Assembly: GCA_034770075.1 (NCBI GenBank)
Contig: CM068386.1
Coordinates: forward strand, 39,427,990-39,491,989
Direction of reading: 5' to 3'
DNA: 64,000 nt
Source of the DNA: Aralia elata
Taxonomy: Eukaryota > Streptophyta > Magnoliopsida > Apiales > Araliaceae
In this document: positions 1 through 9,562 of the stretch, piece by piece
Layout: the number at the start of each line of letters is the position of its first letter
Position numbering within the stretch: the stretch's first letter is position 1
Notes under the pieces: model-generated
Database searches by the model: none
Told to the model about the DNA's origin: nothing
The model's input: the letters and a program-made list of their open reading frames with translations, nothing else
Made by a program: the position numbers and the translations under genes

Positions 1-2794
1 GAATTCGGGGGCGTCATATGAACCACCCGAAATGGGAAATTTTTATGCGCCAAAGGCGGTGATGATGAACGCAAATGTCATTTTAGCATGTAGTGTTGAT
101 CAATACAGGGCACAACGGGGCTGATCACTCTCCATGTCCGTAAGCCAGATGGTTTGCAGATGAATTTTTGTACAAACCTTTTCAAACTTAAAAATAAAAG
201 TTCATGGTCTATTGACCGCTCAGCATTCATAGTCACTACGTTGTTTCAAAAATTGTAAACGATTTGATATGTTATTAAGAACTGTTTCAAATGACTTCAC
301 AACTATTGATTTGTTGTAGAAGTAGTCCTCAAAGAAAACATTTACTTCTTTTAGCCAATGTTTATTAATTGTTATTACTTGCTGAGCAATTAAATGCTCA
401 TTCTTGCGTTAAAATTAAATGTTTTCAGCTAAGCGTGATCGACCCGAAGACTCTGGCAAAGACAAGGAAAAGGAAAAGCTGAAGGAATAAGTTGTATGGT
501 GTTATTTGTAATATTTAGACTTTAGTGTGGTGATAATATAATATCTATCATGTAATAATGTATGTAAACACCCAAATTTTGCACTTCGTATACTAACCCT
601 AACAGGGGGGCAAATTCGTCCATTGAGCCGGCCTACGAGAGCAAAGGATGGGTGCAAGTTTGAACACTCGACGCCACCGCGACGATTTGCAAATAAAAAC
701 CGATGTGACAACAAGGCCGTCCAAAATGAGCATTCCCGAAAGATGCGGCACGTCTCCCAGTAATTCCTGGACTGCAAAATACAAGCCTGTCGGCGAAAAC
801 TGACGTCACGACACGAGAATTGAGGAATGGCATGAAATTCAAGAAAATCAAACCAGCCAGCCGCGGATTGATCTGCGACCAATAAGTGCGCCTTTTGAAA
901 ACACGGAACTCGAAACACGGAAACCGAAAACCAGGCTGAGTGGATGGTAGGCGGCCAGCCAGCCGCAGATCCATCTGCGGCCAGCCGCAGATCTGCGGCT
1001 GCCCTAGTTTCCTTTATCAGCCCAGTTTTAGTTCATTCACGGACACAGAAAAAAGGGAAGAAAGAAGGCAGCAGCTCAGAAAATTAGGAAGGAATAGCAT
1101 AAATTTGCAACAAAAGAGGAGAGAAAGGAAGAAAAAAGAGAGGATTTATTCTCTTTTGATTTGATTGTATCATATATACTTCCCATTCTATTCAAATACA
1201 CAAGTTTACATCCACTTTGACATCATTTGCAAGGTGAAAATCCCATTGGTATAGCAATTTCTATCATATCATTTGGTTAAATTAAATGTAGTTTTCATGT
1301 AATTTATGGTGGAACAATGAATTAGGGATTATTAGTGAGGGTTCCATCGGAACAAAATTCTTCCTAATAACCCGATGATATTCACTTATTGAATTTTTTG
1401 TTTGTTTTACGGCGATATATTGGGCGTGGTTCATTTAGGTTGCTATTTTAGGATGTCTTAACATTGTTAGATTATCCGTGTTGATTATTTCTCGTAATAT
1501 CCGTTTTGTGGGTGTGTGGAAATTTCGGGTGTGAGCCTAGGAACGCGACCCCGTGGTCCAAATTCGATGATGGACAATTTTGATGTGGGTAGTAGGAACG
1601 ATGTAGTCTTCATTGTAAATATGTAATCATCGGGCCTTAAAACGACGCCAAGGCGAGAATCGTGTTTAAGGCCCCGTCATAGTGAAAATATGTGATTGTG
1701 GGCGTTCGGGGTTATTTTGATGGCTTACATGCCCGTGAATAACCTCCTACGCATTATAATGTTTTATTTGAATTGCAACACCAAAAAGGATTTCAAGGCT
1801 AACGATGAAGATTTTCATAAAATCAATCAAATTAGGTTATTAGCATCACGAGGATAAGAAATTTTGAAGTGTTAATGAATGTCAATTCCTATTTAACGAG
1901 AAGGTTAAAGAAAATCGTTTTCAAATATCAAAAAATGATTTTATAAAATAAATGACGTTTTGTTAAACCAATGTGCATAGGGTTAAAGAGATCCTAGAAA
2001 TTGCCCGTCATTCTATGAAAGCAACGTATAGGTCTCGATTCATATTTTGACGAAGGTTTAAAAACTCTTGTTTTGGCAAAACGACACCTAATGAAAACCT
2101 TGCAGTTTTGACAATCAAAATCAAACCTTTCTAATAAAGAATAAAGCTTTCTCGTATAAACCGAAGGACATTCTAAAGCATTCTCAGATTAAAGCACGAC
2201 TTTTTCATAAAGGACCAAATGGGTTTCTCACACAAAATCACCACAACATTCACATAGGCACACGCGCACGCACACACACATTTTAAGAATTAAAAAGATA
2301 GGAAAAGCATCAAGATTGCGGTAACCGTGTTTCACGGAAGTCGGGGGGTGCCTAATACCTTCCCCTCGCTTAAGCAAGCCCCCGAACTCTATGAATCTCG
2401 GTTCGCAGACCAATTAATTTGGAGTCACATATGAGCCAGCGATTTACGAAAACGAAACTCGGATGAGTTGGTACATCCATTTCAAATATATACCAACTGG
2501 CGACTCTGGTTAATTGGCTCATCATTAAAAAACGATCTTTCAAAACCACGTCGACATTCATACCGACCTTTTCCAAAAGAATCATCTAACAAAAAGGCTA
2601 AAATTGGAAAGGATAAATATCGCGACGGAAGCGATTCTTCCCGGCGTCGACAATGTACTTTAAGGGTTGTCGTATCTAGGGATTAGACAACTCTGATATA
2701 ATTTTTAAGTTTGTAATATATTAAATAGTTTGAATGAATGGTATCGTGTAGCACCAAGTACGGGTTTCAAGTACCCAAATTTGGGGGCGTCACA
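1..2794 (+). mobile_element. 3' part of a Tekay-type LTR (F1), interrupted by a solo Tat LTR
   Basis: With 563-2652 removed, the sequence reads as the 3' portion of a long LTR. It ends GGGGGCGTCACA at 2794, like the LTRs ending at 23510 and 37239. About 415-490 (a CAGCTAAGC block followed by a purine-rich AAGGAAAAGG stretch) matches the same landmark in those LTRs, as does the GCTGATCAC block near 120. The left end lies outside the window. No Tekay-type primer-binding site follows 2794; the next bases (TTGGACATAAGG) belong to F2, so F1 is probably a solo LTR or truncated copy sitting in F2. No coding region is visible. Confidence 0.65.
563..2652 (+). mobile_element. Solo LTR of the Tat family, with target-site duplication
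   Basis: This 2.09-kb sequence starts TGTAAACACCC and ends GGCGTCGACA, the termini of the Tat LTR seen on the minus strand in B1. The flanks 558-562 and 2653-2657 are both ATGTA, a perfect 5-bp target-site duplication. No internal sequence is present, so the element was reduced to one LTR by intra-element recombination. It carries the GCCGCAGAT/ATCTGCGGC palindrome cluster (about 958-1003) and a PBS-like CTGGCGACTCTG motif (2497-2508). Short ORFs within it are not genes. Confidence 0.92.
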
Positions 2795-2810
2795 TTGGAC
2801 ATAAGGATAA

Positions 2811-3262
2811 TTTATGATAAATGTTACAATTTTGGACTGTTTTGGACTCTTTAAAAATAGTAAACGAAATTGAAAAATTGCAGGAAAAATATATTATCAC
2901 TAAACTATCATATACTGATATTTTTTAGAAAATAAAAATTTTATAAGCTGTTTTGATATTTTTCATGCATATGTTTAAGTTAAGAATAAAAGAGAAATTT
3001 GAGTTATGTTAAGTTGAAAAATGTGTAAATGTGATTTTATTGCTTAATGACCTTTAATATGATATATTAAGATTTTATATGGGTAATTTGGTCATTTTAA
3101 TAAAATGTTATGTGTATGGCAAAATATGTATGTTAACTAAATTAAATAGCAAGGATAAACAATTAAATTAAATTGTTTATGAGTTTAATAAATGATTAAA
3201 ATATTATTAAATAATTAATAATATTAGATTAAAATATTATTAATATAAATTAATAATATTAG
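2811..3262 (+). repeat. 452-bp direct repeat, left copy (F2 LTR sequence)
   Basis: This AT-rich segment recurs at 21344-21795 with the same length and no difference in the stretches compared. The left copy abuts the Tat element B1 at 3262/3263 (…ATTAG|TGTCGACG). The right copy runs through the same ATTAG into continuing F2 sequence. Bases 2795-2810 (TTGGACATAAGGATAA) are the F2 sequence left of the repeat. Confidence 0.9.
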
Positions 3263-5395
3263 TGTCGACGCCGGGTTCTCGCTTTCTCGTCTCCTTAGTC
3301 TTTTCCAATTTTAGCCTTTTGATTTAGATGACGTTTGGAAAAGGTCGGCATTGATGTCGACGGGGTTTTGAAAGATTGCGTTTTATGATGAGCCAATTAA
3401 CCAGAGTCGCCAGTTGGTATATTTGAAATGGATGTACCAACTCATCCGAGTTTTCGTTTTTTTTATAAATCGCTGGCTCATGTATGACTCCGAATTAATT
3501 GGTCTGCGAATCGAGATTCATGGAGTTCGGGGGCTTGTTTAAGTGAGGGGAAGGTGTTAGGCATCCCTCGACTTCCGTGAAATACGGTTACCGCAATCTT
3601 AATGCTTTCCTATCCTTTAATTCATGAATATGTGTATGTAGGTGCGCGCGTGTGTGTGTGTGTGCCTATGTGAATGTTGTGGTGAGTTTGTATGAAAGAG
3701 TCATTTGGATTTTTAGGGAAAATCGTGTTTTAATTTGAGTATGCTTCGGAATGTCTTTTCGGTATACCCGAGAAGGCTTTATTCTTTATGAGAAAGGTTT
3801 GATTTTAATTATCCAAAAAACTATGAGATTTTCGTTAAGTGTCGTTTTAACAAAACAAGAGTTTTAAACCTTCGTCAAAATAGGAATCGAGATCTATACA
3901 TTGCTTTCATAAAATGATGGGCAATTTCTAGGATCTCTTTCACCCTATGCACAAAGATTTAATAAAACGTCAATTATTTATAAAATCAAATTTCGTGTGT
4001 TGTTTTGGAAAACGATTTTTCTTTAGCTTTCTCGTTAGATATGAATCGACATTTCATTAACATTTCTCAAATTTTAACCTCGTGATTCTAATATCCTACT
4101 TTGATTGATTTTATGAAAATCTTATCATTTAGCTTTGAAATCAATTTCGTGTCATAATTCAAATCGAACATAAACACGCGTCGGGCTATTCATGGGCATG
4201 TAAGCCATCAAAATATCCCCGAACGCCAACAATCACAAATTTCACTATTTCGGGGCCTTAAGCACGATTCTCGCCTTAGCGTCGTTTTAAGGCCCAACGA
4301 TTACATATTTACAATTAGAAACTACGTCTTCTCTACTTCTTACACCAAGATATGTCCATCATCGGATTGGGACCCCGGGGTCGCTTTCCTAGGCTCACAA
4401 CCAAGTATCCACAAACAATCGGATATTACAAGAAAATAAACCAACCCGGATAATCTAACAATACCAAGGCATCCTAAAACAACGATTTAAAGGAATTGAT
4501 ACCAAACATAACACCTTAAAACAAACAAAGAAATTAATGAACGAATATCATCGGGTTATTAGGAAGAGTTTCATTCCGATGGAAACTTCACTCACAATCC
4601 CTAATTCATTGTTCAATCAATAAATTACATGAAAAATTACATCTAATTTGATCAAATGATATGATAGAAATTGATACCACAAAAGAGATTTCACCTTGCA
4701 ATTGATATCCAAATGGATGTAAACTTGATGTATTTGAATTGAATAAGGAGTGTATTGATACAATCAAAATCACAAGAAAATTGAACTCTCTCCTTTTTTC
4801 TCTCTTTTCTTCCTATTTGATTGCAAAATTTCCCTCTTTTTCCTCTCAATTTCCGATCTTTTGCTGCTGTTTTCCGCTGGAATTCTTCCTCTTTCCCAAA
4901 ATTCGCTGAACCCCCTGTATGCTGCCCGAAGCGGCTTAAATAGGCTGGCCAGAGCCAGCGCAGATCTATCTGCGGCTGGCCGCAGATAGATCTGCGGCTG
5001 GCCAGCTGGCACGCCTCCCATCGCACTCAGCTGGTAGTGCTGATTTCCCGGTTTTCGTGCTGGCGCACCCACTTGGCCGCAGATCTATCCGCGGCTGGCG
5101 GGCTTGACTTTCTCGATTTTCGTGCCACGCCTCGATTTTCGTACCGCAACGTCGGTTTTCGCTGACAGGCTCGTATTCCGCAGTCCGGGAATTTCCGGGA
5201 GACGTGCCACCTCATTCGGAAGTGCCTGCCTTGGACGGTCATGCTGTCACGTCGACTTGGGCTGCCCAAATCATTGCGGCGGTGCCGGGCGCTCGCCCTT
5301 GTGCCCGCTCCTTTGCTTCCGCAAGCCGGTTCAATTGTCGATTTCGCCCTCCTGTCATGGTTAGTAGAAGGAAACGCAAAATTTGGGTGTCTACA
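3263..5395 (-). repeat. 3' LTR of B1
   Basis: The + strand reads TGTCGACGCC…GTGTCTACA, so in element sense it starts TGTAGACACCC and ends GGCGTCGACA. It is 2133 bp and matches 19256-21343 almost base for base. It contains a (GT)n tract near 3650, the U5-side PBS-like motif at 3401-3417, and a GC-rich palindrome cluster at about 4955-5000 and 5067-5096. The left flank is ATTAG (3258-3262). ORFs between 4691 and 5514 are LTR noise. Confidence 0.93.
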
Positions 5396-5409
5396 GCTGC
5401 CCCTCTTTT
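5396..5409 (-). other. Polypurine tract of B1
   Basis: On the minus strand this reads AAAAGAGGGGCAGC immediately before the 3' LTR start TGTAGACACCC. It is where a plus-strand DNA primer is expected. The same tract lies at 40764-40777 in B3. The 5410-5636 stretch after it is non-coding leader to the tandem array, with nothing else recognised. Confidence 0.8.
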
Positions 5410-5636
5410 ATCATGTTTATGAAATGATAAATGAAATGAGCAGGATAAAGAATAGACACTCGATGCATGAATGACAGTGCATAAGAATGACAGTACATAC
5501 ATGATGCCACACATATAGCTTATGATGCAAACATAAGATGTAATGCATGCAAGACATTCGTAAGAGTGTCAATGTATCAACCCCTTGACCGTGTTTGTTA
5601 GTCTTTGGGTTCACTGTTTCAATCTATCGTCTCGTT

Positions 5637-6622
5637 CGGGGCCGGGTATCGTCGCCGGTCACCCATCGCGTAACCCCCGGTTATCGTCGCCGGTCGGTCC
5701 TCTGTCGGAGCCGGTTATCGTCGCCGGACATCCATCTCGTGATCGCCGGTTATCGTCGCCGGTCAATCGTCTCGTCGGGGCCGGGTATCGTCGCCGGTCA
5801 CCCATCTCGTAACCCCCGGTTATCGTCGCCGGTTGGTTATCTGTTGGAGCCGGTTATCGTCGCCGGTCATCCATCTCGTGATCGCCGGTTATCGTCGCCG
5901 GTCAATCGTCATGTCGGGGCCGGGTATCGTCGCCGGTCACCCATCTCGTAACCTCCGGTTATCGTCGCCGGTCGGTTATCTTGTCGGAGCCGGTTATCGT
6001 CGCCGGTCATCCATCTCGTGATCGCCGGTTATCGTCGTCGGTCGATCGTCTCGTCGGGGCCGGGTATCGTCGCCGGTCACCCATCTCGTAACCTCCGGTT
6101 ATCGTCGCCGGTCGGTTATCTTGTCGGAGCCGGTTATCGTCGCCGGTCATCCATCTCGTGATCGCCGGTTATCGTCGCCGGTCTGATCGTCGTCTCGTCG
6201 GGGGCCGGGTATCGTCGCCGGTCACCCATCTCGTAACCTCCGGTTATCGTCGCCGGTCGGTTATCTTGTCGGAGCCGGTTATCGTCGCCGGTCATCCATC
6301 TCGTGATCGCCGGTTATCGTCGCCGGTCGATCGTCTCGTCGGGGCCGGGTATCGTCGCCGGTCACCCATCTCGTAACCCCCGGTTATCGTCGCCGGTTGG
6401 TTATCTGTTGGAGCCGGTTATCGTCGCCGGTCGATCGTCTCGTCGGGGCCGGGTATCGTCGCCGGTCACCCATCTCGTAACCCCCGGTTATCGTCGCCGG
6501 TTGGTTATCTTGTCGGAGCCGGTTATCGTCGCCGGTCATCCATCTTGTGATCGCCGGTTATCGTCGCCGGTCGATCGTCATGTCGGGGCCGGGTATCGTC
6601 GCCGGTCACCCATCTCGTATAC
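5637..6622. repeat. Tandem array, ~140-bp units each made of four ~35-bp modules (B1)
   Basis: The landmark GCCGGGTATCGTCGCC recurs at 5641, 5780, 5919, 6059, 6204, 6344, 6448 and 6588, giving spacings of 139, 139, 140, 145, 140, 104 and 140 bp. Each unit holds four ~35-bp modules sharing GGTTATCGTCGCCGGTC-like cores; the 104-bp spacing is a unit missing one module. It lies between the antisense genes and the 3' LTR of the Tat element, a region where Tat elements often carry tandem repeats. ORFs running through it arise from the periodicity. Confidence 0.95.
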
Positions 6623-6680
6623 TTTTCACTTCAACACGTCAAATGGTTGCAAGGGAGCAAGGTGGGACCCACCAAGGCCA

Positions 6681-6722
6681 GCCGCAGATGGATCTGCGGC
6701 CAGCCGCAGATACATCTGCGGC
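6681..6722. repeat. Two palindromes GCCGCAGAT-NN-ATCTGCGGC next to the tandem array
   Basis: 6681-6700 reads GCCGCAGATGGATCTGCGGC and 6703-6722 has the same arms with an AC centre. Both are perfect 9-bp inverted repeats. The same motif is clustered in the Tat LTRs (about 958-1003, 4955-5000, 20946-20990, 40373-40488) and at 42258-42299 in B3. Here it lies about 660 bp upstream of the PMD ATG, so it could be an upstream control element for the antisense genes. No TATA box was assigned. The 6723-7210 stretch has no gene. Confidence 0.7.
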
Positions 6723-7208
6723 CAAGATCGGGCTTATATGCCGCGTCCCGCTTCCAGATCTGTCACTTTCAACTTCCAACTCACACATATTCCTCGCGAT
6801 TTTTGCTTGTTCGCAAGGGCTTTTTGTCGATTTTTTCAACTTTCCTGCAAAAACTGTTCCGGTAGGATTGATCTACACGCTACAGGTAACACTTTTGACC
6901 GGTCACTTTTCAATTTCGTCAATGTTTTGCTATACATTTGACTATTTGCATGTTTAGAGATAAAATGTATGCTTTACAATGCTATGTAATGTATCATCAT
7001 ATATACATGCTATGTATCAACTATGTGAGTCCTATTTTATGTTCATGAGGCGGTCCCACATATTGTTATTCCTTTTCTGCAATAAAATCATGCATTACAT
7101 GCTGTAATTACATATATGAATGCAATTTAAATCTGTTTGAGGCTTTGATTGATGGAAAACACGCTTGGCTTATGCCTGGGATGTTCAATTTACAAACGGA
7201 ACTCTGCC

Positions 7209-7210
<2 letters not shown>

Positions 7211-7261
<51 letters not shown>

Positions 7262-7269
7262 TTTTTTTT
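7211..7269. repeat. Poly-T tract
   Basis: Forty-nine T, one A, then nine more T. The matching place in B3 (around 42795) lacks it, so it is a copy-specific homopolymer expansion or sequence-quality artefact, about 110 bp upstream of the PMD start codon. Confidence 0.85.
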
Positions 7270-7380
7270 AAGCATGCATCATGTTGCATTAATCATATGA
7301 TGAGGCTAGAAATTTAGAAATGTTCATTACATAATTTTAAAAGGAAACTTACCTTCTTTCTCGCCCGTTCTATTCCAGCT

Positions 7381-9352
7381 ATGGATCGTGATGCGCCCAG
7401 TAGCTCCTCCGCCTCTCGGACTTCGGGTGTTCGCCGTCGTAGGGCTGCACCCACTCCTGTTCCTCCTCGGACCCGTCAGGCTCGTCGTTTGACGGAGGCT
7501 GTTATTCGTCCTGGTCCTCCGGACGTTGAGGAGGCTGTTCCTCCGGAGGTCGCGGCAGAGGGGCCATCCTCCAGCACTCCGGCTCCATCTACTCATCAGG
7601 CTCCTTCTGGCGCCTCTGTGCAGATACCCGATCTTTTGGGTCGGGATCTCAGTCGTCACCCCTCGGCATCTCTCGTGGCTAACGAGGTATATTTCAGCTC
7701 TATTCTGATTTCATTCTCAATTTCTCCATTCTCCTTTTACCCGGATTGACCCCTTGGTGATTGCCCCAGGTACCCGAGTTTACCCAGCCGAGGGGTAACT
7801 GGTTCAACATCTATTCCCTTTACGCGGCCCTGCACAGTGATTATCGGGCGATGGTGGACTCTTGGGGCTTCCGACATTTCTTCACTATCATCCCCCGCCA
7901 GTGCCCCTGGGGTTACATGAGGGCTTTATCCGAGCGATGGTTCCACCAGACGCAGTCTCTTCATCTCCTCGACTGCGAGGTCGTGTTGACCCCATGGGAC
8001 TGGAGGTACATTACTGGCATTGAGTTTACCGGGTCCCGCGTCCCCTTGGATCTTGATATCACTCCTGTGGAGGTTCGAGCTTTGCTGGGCTTCGCTGTTG
8101 AGGACCGGGTCTTTAAGGCCCGCAGTATCCGATCTGGTGCCTTGGCAGTCGATGCAGTCGGGGGTCTCTATGCGCTGCCTATTCCAGCAGATCAGGGCAC
8201 CAGGGACATTCTGCTACGACGCCTGTTCCTGACCATCATGAGGGGTTGTTTTCTGGGGAACAACTCCTCCACCATTCATTTCAGCGTCGTAGGAGCGGTC
8301 AGAGATGTGGACCGCATCGGTGATTATGACTGGGGGTCATTCACCTTTGCCTATTTCCTCCACGGCATGCGTCTACGCTCAGAGGGACAGACTGATGCCT
8401 GGCTCGGCTTCTACCATTTTCTGTTGGTGAGTCCCCTCCTCCTCTCTCTTACTGTATTTCTTTTCCTTTCATCTCTTTTCTGTATTTGATAGTGACTCAT
8501 GCCCTGTCTTGTTTCTATTCACAGTTCTGGGCTTACGAGCGGCTGCCATGTCTGAGGCCTATCACTACTCTGGGCCCGGACACTTATCCTCGGGGTCGGC
8601 GATGGCATCACAGTACTCTGGAGGAGGTCCCCGTGTCGGGCAGCTTTGCACATTGTCGTATTCAGCTGGAGTTGATCACGGCTGCCGACGTCGTCTGGAT
8701 TCCCTACCTCTCCGAGCATCTGACTGTGGGGTTTGCTGACGGGCATCCTTCCGGCCCGGAGTTCGAGCTTTCCACCCGTCGCCTCACTTTGCAGAGTGTT
8801 GGAGGCTGGGTGATGTATCTGGGAGAGCGCGCATTCAGATGCGTCACTGGAGAGATCCGCATCCCGCACTCCCTTTCTTTCACTACTTTCTGGCCGCTGG
8901 ATTCTCAGCCCTCGGAGATCATGCTCGCTGGGGAGGATGGTCGGATGCTTTCCACGGGTCCCACTACGAGTGATGCATTCCGTACATGGTGGGTGCCCCG
9001 TACCATCGGTCCTCAGACTCGGGCCACTTTCTTCCTTGGAGACATGGTTCCAGGCTCGGTGACGATGACCGATTGGGCTGCCTGTGTTCGGACCCCTACC
9101 CACGCTGAGCAGATCGCCTCATTGACCCGTCAGGTAGATCAGTTGTCGCTGTTTATTCGAGGATTGGGCCGGGCCCCGGAGGAGGCTTACACCTACGATC
9201 CTGACGGTGCAGGTTATGATGCAGGCCCGAGTTCATCTGATGCCACAGCGCATCCCTACATCCCTGATATGAACTTTGGTCCTCCGAGCTCGACGACTCC
9301 AGGGGATCAGTTCGAGGATCCTGCTTTCATAGATGATACTGATTTTATTTAG
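7381..9352 (+). CDS. Plant mobile domain (PMD) protein, three exons, antisense to the host retrotransposon
   Basis: Exons 7381-7686, 7770-8426 and 8525-9352 give 596 codons plus a stop. Introns of 83 bp (GTATAT…CCCCAG) and 98 bp (GTGAGT…TTCACAG) both fall between codons. Exon 1 encodes a Ser/Pro/Arg-rich disordered tail. Exon 2 (residues 103-321) holds the PMD core: a Trp-rich region, an ALSERWFHQT motif and the LTPWDWRYITGI segment matching the family's 'mT.tleDva.ltGl' block. Exon 3 begins FWAYERLP; joining exon 2 to exon 3 recreates the family's LL.lWAwE…RP motif, strong support for the splice. The acidic Gly/Ser C-terminus ends at TAG. Family knowledge: host PMD proteins MAIN/MAIL1 are nuclear and needed for transposon silencing; PMD proteins also occur in transposons. 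The function here is unknown. The gene lies downstream of integrase on the opposite strand and is followed by a DUF7745-like gene. Confidence 0.85.
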
Positions 9353-9562
9353 ACCAGGATAGGATAGGGCCTTTTGTATCGGCACCTGCTTAGATTTCTT
9401 TTTCATTTATGCAATATGTACTGAACTCATTTATTTATTTACGCACAGTTCTTTTTCATCTCTATGGAATTCACCTGCTTTATTATTAACTGTATGATGC
9501 ATGCTTTTATTTATGGATAGAGAATGACCCCTGTACAGTCTTTTTGATACTATTTTTTTCAG

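Noticed and set aside
3401..3417. This motif as the working PBS of the Tat element
   Set aside because: It lies inside the LTR, 140 bp from its end; a better PBS is adjacent to the LTR at 19235-19253.
5637..6622. Regularly spaced repeats resembling a CRISPR array
   Set aside because: The modules are contiguous with no unique spacers, and the context is a plant retrotransposon.
6303..6941. A 212-residue ORF running from the B1 array into the palindromes
   Set aside because: Its N-terminal half is repeat translation; nothing recognisable follows.
7211..7269. Poly-T as a reverse-strand poly(A) tail of an inserted retroposon
   Set aside because: No target duplication and no retroposed sequence next to it; the flanks align with B3.
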